Assembly (NCBI GenBank): GCA_014898425.1
Contig: RCSZ01000001.1
Coordinates: 3,658,001 to 3,722,000, forward strand
DNA length: 64,000 nucleotides
Source: Botryotinia globosa
Taxonomy: Eukaryota; Ascomycota; Leotiomycetes; Helotiales; Sclerotiniaceae
Reading direction: 5' to 3'
Position 1 is the stretch's first letter. Each line of letters begins with the position of its first letter. Below, in pieces: positions 19,808 through 33,869 of the stretch. Under the pieces are notes generated by a model. That model had not been told where the DNA came from. It ran no database searches and was given only the letters and a program-made list of their open reading frames with translations. A program made the position numbers and the translations under genes.

Positions 19808-22800
19808 TTTTTGGGTGCGGGTGTAATTTTGTCATGTTTTTGAGCGTTGTTATGTGAACATTAAAGTGTTTTCGGATTGTGTAAATCTAAGCTTTTTCAT
19901 CGACCGTAATGCAGTTTTCTACTCGCTTCTCCCTTTTTGTCCTCACCGGGGGTCCTAGAATCTAGGATATCACTAATCTACAAGAATCCTGTTAGTATTG
20001 ACTCGGTCAGGGACTCTGCGAAGGGTCGTATGAAAAAAATAGACGGAATTGCTGCTAATGGGCATTTGTACCAACACGACAGACCGGATAACGAAACCTT
20101 GGAATGGATCATGATGATAGAGCTCTAGACCAGGAAATTCTGAAAACTACACGTTCGAAACTAAGCTTTGTATAGAAAGAATCATTGATCAACCCAAATT
20201 CCCAACTGTTGCGACAAAAGCTGCAGTGGATATGGTGAGAGCACAGAAGAAGCTATTTCTATCTAGGTACCCCGTCCTTCTCCATCCCCCCACCAGCCTG
20301 GAGGGATACACTTCCTTTGTGCACATATCGTAATCTACTTTTTGCCATGTGGAGTTGCATTCAAAATCTTCCACATTCTTGAATGATCTAGGGCAGTTTT
20401 CATAAAATTGGGTATCGAAACTCCACTTTCTCGTTAACAATACAGAGCGAAGAATTATCGCTCCTCAGGAATCTAAAAAATGATACTTCAACATTTCACT
20501 TCATCTCAGACAATCATGCTTCATTAATTGGTGTATACGCCTATTAGAAGATGGTAGGCTGCCTTAAGATGACTCGTGGGTGGAGGGGAGAATAGTAATG
20601 GAGAGTAATGAAGAGTAATGAATAGGTATGTGCAAGTATAGATTCAGAGCCCGGATCTGGTTCAACGACAAAGGAAATTGGTACCGAGAGACTTGTTCCC
20701 AGAATGTAAAATAAGGAGCTGTGGCCGCATACTGTGGATCATCTCTGGTGTAGATATCTGGTGGGGAGCTTCAATTACAAACTCCAGCTGGAGTTCATCT
20801 GGCCAGAACGTTATGGAGTAGAACATGAAGTTCTCCAAAATAATGCGGGTCAAGTACTCGATCGAATGCTGCATACACATAAGCAGCTGGTCTTTATCGT
20901 TATCCATCGCCGTGTTCCAGACTCCTCCTCACATTTGCGAAGTTTAGGGTATATGAAGGGTATAATGAGGACAAATGTAATGCTATGCAAATGCAAAAGT
21001 TCCTGCCTGCTCACCCACTCAAGGCGAACAGTAAATTTAAGATAAACTTAAGACAAATGCAATGTTTATATGTTGCATTTATGCTAGGACACTCCTAGAT
21101 GTTCATCAGAGAGCATAATCGAGACTGAGATTGCCAAATACAAGCACACAAATGTAAGATAGCAAAGCGCCCCAAAAAATGTATATCTCAAACATTCGCA
21201 AAATGAAAACTCTTTCTATATATCCAATGTTAACACTGAGTCGTGTTCTGTACTAACAGCACGTGGATGCATTGGATGAAATGAATGAAGGTTTTCCAAG
21301 GGGGAGACTACCGTTTGATATCAGATGAAAATGCTTGTATGTACTAGTTGCCTAGCTTTCCAGGTTGCCTAGGTAGCTACATAGTAAGATCTTACATACG
21401 GAGTACAACGGCGGGAGAACAATCCACGATAAAAATAGAAAAGGGAAGAGTATCACGTGATGATACCAAGTCTTCTCAATCGCCCAGTAATCCATACCTA
21501 ATCCATACCTACCTACGATCCGTTACCAATCTGATCTGACGTATAACCCATTACGGATTCCCAAGATTAGTGGTACAGAGAAGTACCGCGCGCGTGGGCT
21601 ATCACCAACTAAATAAGTACTCACCACGACCAAGCCAACGCATGTATGATCGTTATCTGCAGAAAGCGGTTACTCGGTGCTCGGGAACGAAAGTGCCTCT
21701 CCGCACCGCAGTCTGTAAGATTACCATGGAATTCTGTACGCAATCCGCAATCCGCAATCCGTACATCGTACACCGTCAACACAATCTATTACTGGTGTAC
21801 GGAGGACGCGCAGCTCCAGCTATTCTTGCAAATATTTCATCGCAGAAATCATGACGACCCCTTTGATACTGTACATGCATGTTTTATAATTCATTCATTC
21901 GGTTGATGGACGAATTACAGCCGGCAAAAGAGAGGTGTTCGTGGTTCCTGGCTAAGGAAATGGAACCTGCTTTTGAATCGGCCGTTTTCTTTTTTTCATG
22001 CATGGGGACTGGTGGACGGTCCAATCGAGACAATCTAATCTTGTGACACCTACTACGTCTGAAGAGCGGATAGTCGGAAAAAGATACGGTGTCGGGCAAG
22101 GATAAAGAAGATGGGGATGTCCGTCGAATACGATGCATAAAAGCGCTTTGAAAAGCAATATAACGACGAAAGGGATTGATGCCGAGCATTGGAAAGAAAG
22201 AGTTTAAAACTTGCTTGACCTTTCTTTTTTTTCTTTCTCTCTTTCTTTCCAAACTTCATGGTGGTTCCTGGCTTGATGAAAGTACCGGCATGGACATGGA
22301 CATGGACATGGATGGGTTAAACGTTTGTTCATTCATGAACAACCTGGGTTACTTTGGATTGGAAGAGAATGCGGCGGTGAGAGAGAGGATTGGGAATGTA
22401 TGTCTGTATGTATGTATGTATGTACGATTATCCTGCACTCGTATTAGCTTCAATGGATGAATGGCTCATACGGTGGTGGGTGCTACGCTCATATATGCAG
22501 GTATGTAGATTCGATTGATTATTGTTCATTGTGTCCGCACTCTGACTAGACTATGAAAGGAAATGAGTCTACGCACAAATGCTCACAATCATATCGCTAT
22601 GGCGGCTTTGCTTGGATCTCTGAGGTATCTGAGGTATTTGAACAGAAATCTGTGGAATGGATGACAATGATGGTACTTGCGCCTCGCATCGTGGCCGTGC
22701 AGCTACTGTAGTTCCTAGGAAGGTGATTTGATATACGATGTATGACTGACTACTGACTACTGACTACTGACTACTGACTACTGACTACTGACTACTGACT

Positions 22801-23850
22801 ACTGACTACTGAGATGATCGTGAAGGCATTACGACTTCTCGACGGATATCCTTACAAACGCAATCCACTTTCTGCGTAGGTGCACACTGCAGACAGTACA
22901 GTATCGCAAGTATAAAAGATGATGAAAAAGGTCTTTCACTCATATCGTTTAATAACCTTATTGCAGGTAATATCTTGCTCCCATCCCCATCCCTACCCCC
23001 CGTGTTCATTATCAGGTAAATCCATAACCGCATTGAGCTATCTAATCGTAAAACTAGTTACAATCCATGGACAAGTGGGTGTTTGTCTGATCCCGCGTCT
23101 AAAATCATCCAACCGTTTGAGTCGTAGAAGCTTTCGAAGAAGACGGAATAGTTTAGCCTCAGAGGAAAAGCCAAAGTGTGTAGATAGTCAGTCTTATAGT
23201 CTTATAGTCGCATAGTCCCTACATTCCATAGACCAAACCTTGAAATCCTCGTACGCGACAACTTTCATGGCTGTTTCATCACTCCGCGCTTCTTCCCAGA
23301 ACTTCCAATGATCTCGTCTTCTCCATCTCCTTCACAGGATACTTTCTTTACCTGCCGCTTTTCGAACATCAATGTCTCTTGACAGTGGATCAGAACAAGG
23401 ATTATAGATCAAGCAAGCAAACAAGCAAGCAAGCAAGCATTTATCTTCATTGTCCTGCGACCGAAATCCGAAATACAAGGGGGTTTCAAACCTTCACTCA
23501 CACGAATTCGCTGCGACAAGAGTGCGGAAAGACGGACAATCCTGGGATCTATCTTCACCTCTTTAATCTACATGCTTCCCGAAAGAGTTATTACGAAGCA
23601 CTGAGCAGACCCAGGAGAGCATTTGGTGCCAATTTCATCCGCACGAACCACCCGCGCGATAGAACGAACGGAGAGTGTTCAAAGTACGAAGTATATTTAT
23701 ATATTTATTTAGGATTTGTGATAAAGATATTGACGGGTACCTACCTGAAGGCTGTGCAGCGTAGTGTGTAGGGTGCACACGAGATAATCTATCAGAACCC
23801 TGGGTTTACTGGGCCCTGAAAAGAGGTCATCGGCGGATAACAGGGGGAAA
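19808..23850. other. 4-kb gene-free stretch
   Basis: No frame on either strand has domain-like sequence. It contains short tandem repeats: ATGGAC about four times at 22287-22312, GTAT at about 22401-22424, a 7-bp array at 22744-22813 and CAAG at about 23408-23440. A CCTAGGTA motif lies at 21368-21375. It ends in the promoter of the RhoGAP gene. Confidence 0.5.
22744..22813. repeat. 7-bp tandem repeat (CTACTGA)n
   Basis: About ten near-perfect head-to-tail copies of CTACTGA. There are no spacers, so this is a microsatellite-like array and not a CRISPR. Such a period shifts frame with each unit, but no gene is present here. Confidence 0.9.
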
Positions 23851-26288
23851 ATGGCAAGAAAAAATGGCCTGCAGCCGCTGACGCTGGAACCTGGGACAGG
23901 AGGAAGAGTTAATGTTAATGGTCCGGAGTTTATTAACATTCAGCAATGTCCAAGATCTCCTTTGAGTACCAAGTCCCCAAGATCACCAAGGTCGCCCTTC
24001 AAATTTAATACAAAGAAATCCCAATCACAACAACAGGCCCGAAGTCAAGCTCAAGAACAAGAACGAGAACGAGAACAAGAACAAGAACAACAACTTCAAC
24101 TCCACCTGCACCTCCAAGAACACGAGCAATATCAAAGAGACGAAGCGTCTTCTACGCAAGAAGTCGATCCGCAGACATTCGTAAAAGATCCATCAGTTAC
24201 AATTGGCAGTGGAAGTGGAATTCCAACTTCACAAACTCTTCCTTCTCTTTCTTCATTTCAATCTTCTGTCTCTCCACGGACTCCAGATAACGTCGTCGTC
24301 GGTATCAAGGAAAAACCTTCGCGAACCGGATTCTTTTCAAGTTATAAAGCGTCAAAAAGTGCAAGTAAACTTCAATCATCTTCTTCATCAAATCTATCAC
24401 GCCAAGTGAATGTTGTCGAGGACAATAATATGTCCAGAGACACAGACCGCCCTGCGATGAGCGGAAAGGTTTCATCACAGGACACTAAAAGAAGTGGTAC
24501 GACCCATTTTGTTTCGTCCCTTCCTCTTCAGACAATAATGTTGTTGGGTAATTAATCCATGCTAAGTGATTCACATAAACTAATCCTTTTCAAAATAGAA
24601 TCAGGTCCTACTGGATCTTCATTAGTTAGAAAACCGGTCGGGGTTCAGTCAAGATCTGACGCCTCGCTGGCATCATCAACGAACGACTCCCCACAACACA
24701 ATTCCGATTCCAATTCAATCAATAATCGAAAGAATAAACCGAAGCAATTCAGTCTCCTCGGTAGAACTAGATCATTACGAGATGATAATAGCCCCGCTGA
24801 GCCCTCTCCGCCAAAAAATAATTATTTGGATCCTGATTTGTCTACCCATCAATACACACACACAAGTCCTTCAAGCTCTGTGAAGACTACAACGCCGGCT
24901 CGAAGCGACGACGATAGAAATTTTAGGGAGATGTCGACTCCAAATAATCATCGACAACGATCGGAAGACCGTCAACATAGCCGCTCGAGAGAAAATCGTG
25001 GAAAGGATTCCATGAGAGAAAATACAAAGGAGCACACGAAGGATAATAGCAGGAATCAATCGTCCTTCTCTACAACATTCAAAGAGGCCGGCGGACATGC
25101 ATTCTTCAACAACATCAAGTCACAAGCCACAAAGGGAGCTGGAGCAATACACAAGAATTTGTTCGGAAAGGGAGGACGGAGTGGTAGCTCTACACACAAG
25201 GAACCCTCAGTCGATGATGAGCATTATGTTTTAAAAGTCATCAATAAGCCACTTGTCGAGCAAACTCGACTCACCAGAATATCAAAGAGGTTGGAGGATT
25301 CGAGGGATAAAACGGAGTTTTGGATGCCATCTTTCCCTTGGAGAGCGATTGACTATTTGAACTACAAGGGAAGTGATGTGGAGGGACTCTACAGAATACC
25401 TGGAAGTGGACCGCAGGTTAAAAAGTGGCAGAGGAGATTCGACGAAGGTTTGCAGATTCTTGCGTGGATGATTCCTGAGAATATACTAACATGCCGCTAG
25501 AGCTTGATATAGATCTCTTCGAATGCGATGACCTCTACGATATAAATATCATCGGCTCGATGCTCAAAGCATGGCTTCGCGAACTCCCCGATGAACTGCT
25601 TCCCAGAGCTGCACAAGATCGAATTGCTAGAGAATGTGCGGGCTCTGACGAGGTTCCACAACAACTTGTCGACGAATTATCTAACCTTTCTCCCTTCAAT
25701 TACTACCTCCTCTTCGCCATCACTTGCCATCTATCTCTACTCCTCGCCCACTCCGAAAAAAATAAGATGGACTTTAGGAATTTATGTATATGCTTTCAAC
25801 CGTGTATGAAGATGGATGCATTCTGTTTCAAATTCCTTGTTTGCGATTGGAGAGATTGTTGGAAGGGTTGTAAGACTGAAGCAGTATACATTGAACAGGA
25901 GTATATGCTTTTTGATCAGATGCCACCCGGAAGTGCTGGTGGACGAAGTAGCACTGCTGTTGAGAGTCATGATGAAAGGAATGTTAGCAGTTCTGACAGC
26001 AGCAAACCGTCGAGTGTCAGCCTCGAGAATCAGGGTCGAAAACATAGCCATGAGAAGGGTCGAAAAGCCAGCGGCGAAAAAAATCAACGCAGAAGCCCGG
26101 ATAGCGAGAGAAGTCAAAGACAGATTCAAGTGGAGAATCACAGGGAGGGGGCCATGAGTCAAAGCAATAGCATGAACAGTATCGATTCTGTCAGTACAAC
26201 TTTGACTGTTATACAGGCGGCGCCGCCTCGAAATGGGAATTTGAGGCCATTGAGTCCTATCAAACCACTCTCTCCCATTGGCTTCTGA
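23851..26288 (+). CDS. RhoGAP domain protein
   Basis: Three exons (23851-24496, 24599-25447, 25501-26288) give 760 residues. Intron 1 (GTACGA to TAG) is a multiple of three but holds an in-frame TAA; intron 2 (GTTTGC, ACTAAC branch, TAG) restores the GAP core. The N-terminal half is disordered, with SP-rich motifs (SPRSPRSP) and a Gln/Glu-rich stretch at about residues 55-95. The RhoGAP domain lies at about 435-660: DYLNYKGSDVEGLYRIPGSG contains the arginine finger (Arg about 480), followed by LFECDDLYDINIIGSMLKAW and NKMDFRNLCICFQPC. It should stimulate GTP hydrolysis by a Rho or Cdc42-type GTPase in polarity or cytokinesis; which one is not evident. The C-terminus is Ser-rich. Confidence 0.9.
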
Positions 26289-27595
26289 GTTTCTTTTGCT
26301 CAAAATTATAAAACTAAAGAATTTAACAAACGGGCTTTTGAAAAGTCTCACCAAAAGGTCGCATATCATCATAACTCTACCTCTACACATTAGGGCGATG
26401 CAAGTTTCTCACGAACTGGTACGAACTAAACATACAGCGACAAAATTACATTTTCCTCGGTCGATTTTTTCATTGCTCATGAACTTTGGTAAATGAAATG
26501 GACTGAACGCATTCAACGAATTTCCTTCAGTATCACGCACAAAATACCGATGAGATCTATTCTACACACATTTCTTGGCGTTTGTTTTGTTCGTTCATGC
26601 AACACAAGTATTTCCTTTTTTCCCATTTCAATTGAATGGAATGGTTTTTTTTTTACAAAATCTTCATGCGTGCTTGTTTTGTTGAATACCCCCAGCGCAG
26701 CATGTTTGAATCTTGACGGCACAAAGCATATTAGCACAGAAGGCGGGTTTAATAATGGATGGATGGATGGGGTATGGGATTTGGAAATGGATTGGTGGTA
26801 TATGGAGTGGATTGTTACTTTGATTTTTTGAGGGATTATAAGCGTGGGGCGTGATGGAGATGGATGGATGGATGGAGGCTGGAAACGAATCGTTAACAAG
26901 TTTCGAGATGAATCAGGAGGCGCGAATTACTTCAGGACCTCGAGACTGGCTTGCTATCAGGCACATGGGAGACGAGGATGAGAGAGAGGAAAGCAGGACT
27001 TGTTTGTACGATAGGGGAATATGTTATGTTTGGAGCAAAGGAGTCCAGAGACCATAGATTACCTAGCTAGGGCCAACGAGTGCATTGGGGGACAGTGTGA
27101 AGAGCATCAGAGATCACGGGCATGGACTTGAAAGTAATGTCATGTACCATTTTGACTTTCAGTCTTCTTACTTTGCTATCATCGATGTGATGTAAACTGA
27201 CATAATTAATGTTTAACACTCAAGAAGGCTTTGAGACCGGCAGTGAACCGAGGGTAGATGTGGGAGAGAAACCAATTCTCTGTTCGATTTTTCTTTTGCT
27301 ATTCATTGCGGCTCATGCCATTTATGTCTTCTCGCATGATTTTGAATCGTTCAATGCCATTGCTATATACTATTATAATATAACTCTTGAATGTCTCAAT
27401 TGGGTGCTCTTGTGATCTAATGTCTTCCGACATAAGGTGTAACACTTTTTCCTTTCCACAAGCAATGACTGCCCTAATAACGCCAATGATAATCCATTCC
27501 AACGCCATACAATGAAGTCCACCCACCATGAAATCATGCAACTTTTCTCGCACTTCTCCTCATCGCATGTGAGCTGACACTCAAATCCCAGCCAT
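26289..27595. other. Convergent intergenic spacer
   Basis: Lies between the 3' ends of the RhoGAP gene and RRS1. No convincing frame. GGAT-type short repeats occur at about 26754-26770 and 26856-26876. Confidence 0.5.
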
Positions 27596-28309
27596 TCAAT
27601 CTCTCTTTCCTCCGTGATTCTTTCTATCGTTCCTCTCGTTCTTCCTTTGCATTCTCTCATTCCTCCTAACCTTTTCTTTTCTTTCCCGTCTTCCATCATT
27701 TTGTCTTTCGGTTCCCTCCTTTCTCTCGCGCTCCTTATTCTCATTAACCTCCACAATCCAATCATCTTCTCCCTTCTTGTTGATTCCCTTGTATCCCCAT
27801 TTGGGAACCCATTCGCCGGTAGATTCATCATATACAAGCTTCTTCTTGGCCTCAGCAGTCTTGGGTTTGATACCCTTTTTAGCTGCGAATTTTTGCCAGG
27901 TGGTTTGGGCGACTGGGGGAGGAAGAGGCTGGAAATGTGTTAGTATATATTAACTATTGATTGAGTCTCCAAATTGGAATCTCCGAATCGCGAGAATGCA
28001 AAGAGGAAGAAAAGATTGAAATCGCATTATTACCTTTTCACGAGGCAACTTTGTAGCAATCCCGGGTAAACTCAATAATACACCATTGGGCGTCGATGCA
28101 ATGGGACAGGTGCTCAACAATTGGTTCAATAATGCTTGCGCGCCATCTCTGGCAGTTGCAGCTAGATCATCTTCGAGGTTTGCGGAGGTGGTGAGGAGAA
28201 GCGGATTGGGGTCTTCGGCGAGGAGGAGACCGAGATCGAATGTGTAGGGAGTGGGTTTGTTCACTGTGATGGGGAGTTTGGATGGTTTCTGGGGGGCGTC
28301 TTCGGACAT
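27596..28309 (-). CDS. RRS1: Ribosome biogenesis regulatory protein RRS1
   Basis: Two exons (28309-28034 and 27928-27596) joined by a 105-nt intron (GTAATA to CAG) give 202 residues, matching the roughly 200-residue family. Exon 1 has the RRS1 hallmarks NKPTPYTFDLGLLLAEDPNP, DDLAATARDGAQALLNQLL and PLPREK; exon 2 has TTWQKFAAKKGIKPK, LVYDESTGEWVPKWGYKG and a strongly basic C-terminus. In yeast Rrs1 works with Rpf2 to load 5S RNP into pre-60S ribosomes in the nucleolus. It is divergently arranged with mS29, with 259 bp between the two start codons. Confidence 0.95.
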
Positions 28310-28568
28310 GGTGGATGTGAGGTTGATAAATTAATTGAATGGGTGAAGATTGAATTTATTTTTCGTACAAGAGGAGAAATTGAGATTGAGATATCGTAGA
28401 GGAAATAAAATAAATTTTGGACTGCTGCTTTTGCGGGAGGATCCTTGTGCGGCCGCAATTTAGCGCGGGATGTGTTTGATCCTAGTCGAGAAAGATTTCT
28501 GGAGCGAGAGAGGGACGACACGTCGAGAGGAATTGGACCCTTTCAAACTCACTGCAGCAATCGCAGAT
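28310..28568. promoter_or_regulatory. Bidirectional promoter of RRS1 and mS29
   Basis: Only 259 bp separates the divergent start codons. It includes a GC-rich CGGCCGCAATTTAGCGCGGG-type segment at about 28450-28470 and an AT-rich segment near 28330-28420. No transcription factor site is assigned. Open frame extends upstream of the chosen mS29 start, so the true 5' end on that side is not fixed. Confidence 0.55.
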
Positions 28569-30033
28569 ATGGCATCCTCGGGATGTTGGAAATGCCTCTC
28601 GAGGCCGAATACTTCGCAAATAATCCAGGGCAATCATGCGGCATTGCGACTTCCCACAATTGCAGCCACGGCGGGATTTTCAACAAGTGCGGCTATGTCC
28701 AAGAATCCGCTGGCTGCTAAGCCGAAGGGAGCATTTGGACAAAACATGGCGAGGGGTGGAAAGACTTTGAAGATTAAGAAGAAGCCCCCGCCTGTACGGT
28801 CTGGAAAACCTCCTGCGGAAGGAGAGAGAAAGGCGTTGAGGAAGAGAATCGTACTCAGTAATACGAATGCGTTGGAAGTAGAACTGGAAGACCTGGGAAT
28901 GAGCAATGTTACAAGTGAGGGATTGGCGGGAAAGGTAGTCGGATTGAGTGGGAGCACGGTGGATAGCTTAAGAGCGAGTGAAGCGTTCAAGATTACGCAA
29001 GGATGGAATTTATTTAGGAGGCCAGCGGTCTTGGTTCGGGAGGAAGGCGTTATTTGTGCGAAGATTTTAGAAGAGGCGGGAGCAGAGAAAAAGACGGAGC
29101 GATTGGTGGTTGATGGTGGAAGGGTATCAGGGAAGAGTTTGATGCTTTTACATGCTATGGCTTCGGCTTTTGTTAGGGGCTGGATTGTCTTGAGTATTGC
29201 GGATAGTATGTTATTTGTTCTTCATGGATTGCATTATGCTAATAAGAGTTATAGCCCAAGAACTTGTCAATGCCTGCACTGAATATTCTCCTGTGCCCGA
29301 TACCACTCCCACTCTCTTTTCCCAAAACACATATACCGCGGCATGGCTAGGACGTATTGGCAAAGCCAACGAAGCAGTTCTTGATAAGCTTCAATTGTCA
29401 CAAGAACATAGCCTTCCAATTCCTCTTCAAGAAAACTTATCCCTCCTCAGACTTTGCGAACTTGGAGCTCAGGAACCAGATCACTCTTGGCCAATATTCC
29501 AAGCATTCTGGAAAGAAATTACAGCTGCGGACCGACCTCCAGTTCTCATGACACTAGACGGCCTTCAATGGATCATGCAAAACAGTCTTTACCGAAACGC
29601 TGCATTCGAATTGATCCACGCCCATGATTTGGCTGTTGTAAACCATTTTGTACAATATCTCTCTGGAGAGAAGTCCCTACCAAATGGAGGTGCAGTAATT
29701 GCAGCTACATCACGTAGTCACGCGCCTGTGTCGAGATCCACAGATCTAGCTATCGTGCAGCAAATAAATCGACAATCGGAAGAAGAAATCACAGAACGTG
29801 ATCCATATGAAAAGAAGTACGATGAAAGAGCCGATAAAGCATTGCAGAAGGTACAGGTCATGTGGTTAAATGGATTGAGTAAGCGAGAAGCGAGAAGTTT
29901 GATGGAATATTGGGCGCAGAGTGGAGTTTTGAGACAGAGGGTTGATGAGAAGACTGTGACGGAGCAATGGGCGCTGGCTGGAAATGGAATAGCGGGTGAG
30001 TTGGAGAGGGGCGCGCTGAGGATGAGAATTTAG
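28569..30033 (+). CDS. Mitochondrial small-subunit ribosomal protein mS29 (DAP3/Rsm23 family)
   Basis: Two exons (28569-29205 and 29255-30033) joined by a 49-nt intron (GTATGT, GCTAAT branch, TAG) give 471 residues. The N-terminus is a likely mitochondrial presequence (Arg/Ser-rich, GFSTSAAMSK). A P-loop GGRVSGKS lies at residues 183-190, matching the GTP/ATP-binding motif of DAP3/mS29. Downstream YTAAWLGRIGKANEAVLDKL and PVLMTLDGLQWIMQNSLYR are typical of fungal mS29. The ATG at 28569 was chosen because it begins the targeting-like sequence; the frame is open further upstream. The protein is a structural GTP-binding part of the mitoribosome small subunit. Confidence 0.92.
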
Positions 30034-33000
30034 ATGTTTATTGGGCATGAATGAATAAAGTTTTAAATATGTAGTATGTGTACAATTATGAGGCTTGGTT
30101 GTATGGCTTCTGTGAATAGATATGAGATGAATCAATTTTGTACTTGTACAGTGGAATAGTATAGTTGTTGCTGTAGACGCAGCGTTTAAGTTGTGACTCG
30201 TTTAGCAGTTTCTTGATGTCGATTCTTTGTGTGTAGGCATGGCTAGCTCCGGCGTAGTTGTGCAAGTAGAACTGATTCAAGGGAAAACCCATGGGACCTT
30301 TACGTATGCAAATATCGAAGATGAATATATCTAACCTAATGTAAATCCTCACACTCTTATTACAAACATCTTCACATCATACCACTTCATCTTTCAGCAA
30401 TCACGTGGTGTTGATACACTTTCTTCTTTGCTAGCCGATATACATGGTAAGATTGATTTTGCCAAAGTCTCTGGTGGGCGCTTGATAGTGAATCATTTTT
30501 CGGTTGTTGGTTGGTGAGTTGTGGGTTGTGGGTTGTGGATGGGAGTACTCCTTGTACTAATCAGTTGTCTGTTGCTGAAGATGGCGGAATAGATTTTTCG
30601 GGTTGCATAGCCTTGGAGGGATTGTTTGCGGGGCTGAGAATAAATCTTTGGGTCTTGTAGTTAATATTGTAAATGTACAAATGTCTGTGGTACTTACGAA
30701 AAGTAAGAGCGAGTATAAGGATAAATACTTTCGTCTGCATAATATTTCCCACAGACTGTAGGCCCACGGTAGCTTTTTATTATTGTTCCTTATTTGGTTT
30801 CTCCTGCGCACCACTATGTCGATCGTAGGAGACCAAAATTCAATGAAGTGTTTATTTTATACCAGTATACTGGTCTCGTAAGAGGACTTAACTTGCGTCA
30901 TGCCATCTCACTCCCCCCGATCTTAAAGCCACATATATTTCACCCAGACAACCCACCCACATTTGCCAGACTAGCCTCCGTGATTTCCATTCTCCATCCT
31001 AGCAGTGCGCAAGTTCTTCATCGTGTCCATCTCGATTTTCAGAATTCGATTCATATGCATATACACGGGCTTGATGTATGTGTATTTCGCCACCGCCGCA
31101 GCACTATACGAGGGTGGTGAGCCTAATTAATGAAATCCGCATTCCCGGTCACTAACAAAGTACGCGAAGATGAAGTATCGTGTAGCCAATGATTAATAAT
31201 CAGAAGAATAGAAATCTGCGAGTCTATGGATTCAGTGGGGTGCCAAACCCAACATTTTAATTAGGGATTGCAGAGTCAGCTTCGGTGCGCACTACACCTA
31301 CATTACGTGGAATTTGTCAACTGCTGTCTCTCCAGAACTCGCTTGTTGGATTGGGTATCATGAACGCAATACGTGTGAGCACTATGGATCAAGGCCTTTT
31401 CCCCGCTAGGTGAACAGCCTAGCAAAAATGTCCTCGCGAAATCGATCTATATGTTAAGGATTTACACATGTGCAAGCGCATTGAGGATGGAGTTAGTGTT
31501 CTAGGCCTAGACAATCATTACACCTGCTACATGGGTTGAGCTGTGGGCAATATAGAGAGTCCTTCCCCGCGATTTGACTTATTTCTTGGCTGGTCGATTT
31601 GAATATCTTTTCAATTCGTCATTCCGATACTTGAAAGGAGGCGGTACCCCCTATTCTGTACTGTGGTTTCTGGGTGATGAGCTGTTCCTGGGAATGGGTA
31701 TGCGTTGTTAAGCTTGATGGAATTGATATTCCGGATTCGAAACGGGTGACTGAGAGGGTAGTTCTGCAAAGCAAAAAGTGATGGAAGAAGGCTCGGATGG
31801 AAAGTTTCCTCATTCCAAGGATTAAAATAGGAGATTGAGTCCTCTTTAACAACAGCTTGATTGGTTGAAAGTGGTAACTTGTTGAGCGACAGGTGTGATG
31901 AAGGGGTTTGGGAATAAAGATATCGACGCTGCGTGGAAAGCAGCGTGTCTGGGGAGCTAAGTTCGCATTAAAATCTGGATGAGAGTTCTGAAGGGGTGGA
32001 AATGAGCTTCATGAAGAATATCCAAAGCATCTTACATATTGCACAAGACATCTTCGCTTGAAGTTGTATAGAACGTAAGTGATTGTGGTAACAGGCAGGC
32101 CTTGCGGACAACATAATCTTTTAACATCATATTCTGAGGCTAGGATATTTAGCGAAGGTTTTTCTTGTCCAATTTTATTGGTTTTAATTTAGATTTAATG
32201 CTTTGTGTCTATTTGCACTTAATGAGAAAAAAGAGAAATATGTAAGACTTCATCTCTAGCCATGTCGATTTAGACTTCATAGATCTCATAACTACAACCT
32301 CTTATCACAGGCTACAGAATTATTTCGTAAAGCAACTTCCGATCATACCAAGACTCAACGAAGCGAGGCTGGTCAGTGTAGTTTCGTATACTACTCGAAT
32401 GCAAGCGGATATGGTGTTTATTCACAAATACCATCTTGTCATCAAAGTAATCTTTCAACAATTCAAGTAAGCCATTGAGTGTTGGCTTAAATCTCCAAAA
32501 CTTCTCATTTGATAGATATGCCGACTTCATCCAAATACGTAATGCCGAATTTATATTTTAACCACAGTACGAACGTGAGATGGATATAAGACTGGATAGA
32601 AACAAAGCCTTCTATCCGCCGATCCGTGGCGGGCTCCTATCTCAGCTTCTTCTTGGGAGGATGATGAAGGCTCACATGCACAGATGTGGCTCGTTTGCGC
32701 AGCTGCCAAGGAAATTAGAGAGACGAGTATGGCTCTTCAACTCGCGTGTGCAGAATCCAACGTGTTTGAAATGTATTTAGTGTGGCATTTTCAATGAGGA
32801 GATATAAAATGAGAAATGAGGAAGTTATTTCCTTGCTCTCCATACAAGAAGCTCGAGAGCTACTAGGCTCGGCGATTCTTGGCATAGTCAGCGAGACACG
32901 GAAAGCCTCGTGAGGAACATCTTGGTAGAAACCAGAACTCCCAGAGAAGGGACTCGATGTGTGGCCAAATATCCAATGTGGAATTCAGCCATCAAGTGAC

Positions 33001-33869
33001 TGACAACTTTTGCGTTATGGCTGGGCAAACATACGTGCTACACACCCCAAGCATTAGCATCACGCACACCACTCATTCAATCCCAGAATATAACCGCTTT
33101 AACTCTCCAGCCCTTACAATTTGCCCAACTTTGGTTCAACTCAAACTCCAAGAGTGAGATAATTACATAATGCCATTGCGTGCAACCCAAGCTATGCCAT
33201 GCGTCTTGGCATTACCCAGCATATTAATACAGGCTGAAAAATGTGCGTGCCGGATTATCCGTCTTACGCGCGACTGTTTGGGTCACAGGGAGGGGCTAAG
33301 AAGATGTTATGCGAACCCCCGTTTGGAAAGCGATGGAGATTTGATGTATTTTGGTTGCGTCAATCGGCTATTCTCGGAGAAGGTGAAGGGTAGGTGGGAA
33401 AGTACTGGTGAGAGGGAAATGTAATAAGTGTCGTGAATTTAGTTCGAGCGGGGTTAAGTCCGTGCCAAGCTAATGTCAACGATAGTGAAAACACATGATT
33501 TGGAATTGCATAGAAGCCATAACGTTTATTAATATCGCTTCATAATTGGTGTTTGGTCGAAACGGTTTGATATTGTGAAGCACTTGCAATGTGTGGAAAA
33601 CAGAAGGATGTGTTGCCAACGTATCACCCGGTCTGCGGGAACAATGCCTAGCAATGAAAGCAGATAAAACTTGGTGACATGAGATGTAAGATTGGATAAT
33701 CAAGGCGCGTAGAATCACATAAAACGAGCCAAGATTAATTGGTACACGGAGACATAAGGAAGATTTCCAATCATGCAGTCAATGTTGTGTAATGCACTAA
33801 AACAGATATTTGTAACGCTTGAAAGGATATTCTCATTCTTTAGACTGCACTAGCTAAAGCATATAACAT
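30034..33869. other. 3.8-kb gene-free stretch
   Basis: Only short, domain-free frames on both strands. No clear repeat structure was seen apart from a GTTGTGG triplication near 30518-30540. Non-coding transcripts cannot be excluded. Confidence 0.5.

Noticed and set aside
22744..22813. Repeat array considered as CRISPR
   Set aside because: 7-bp units without spacers in a eukaryotic genome; a simple tandem repeat.
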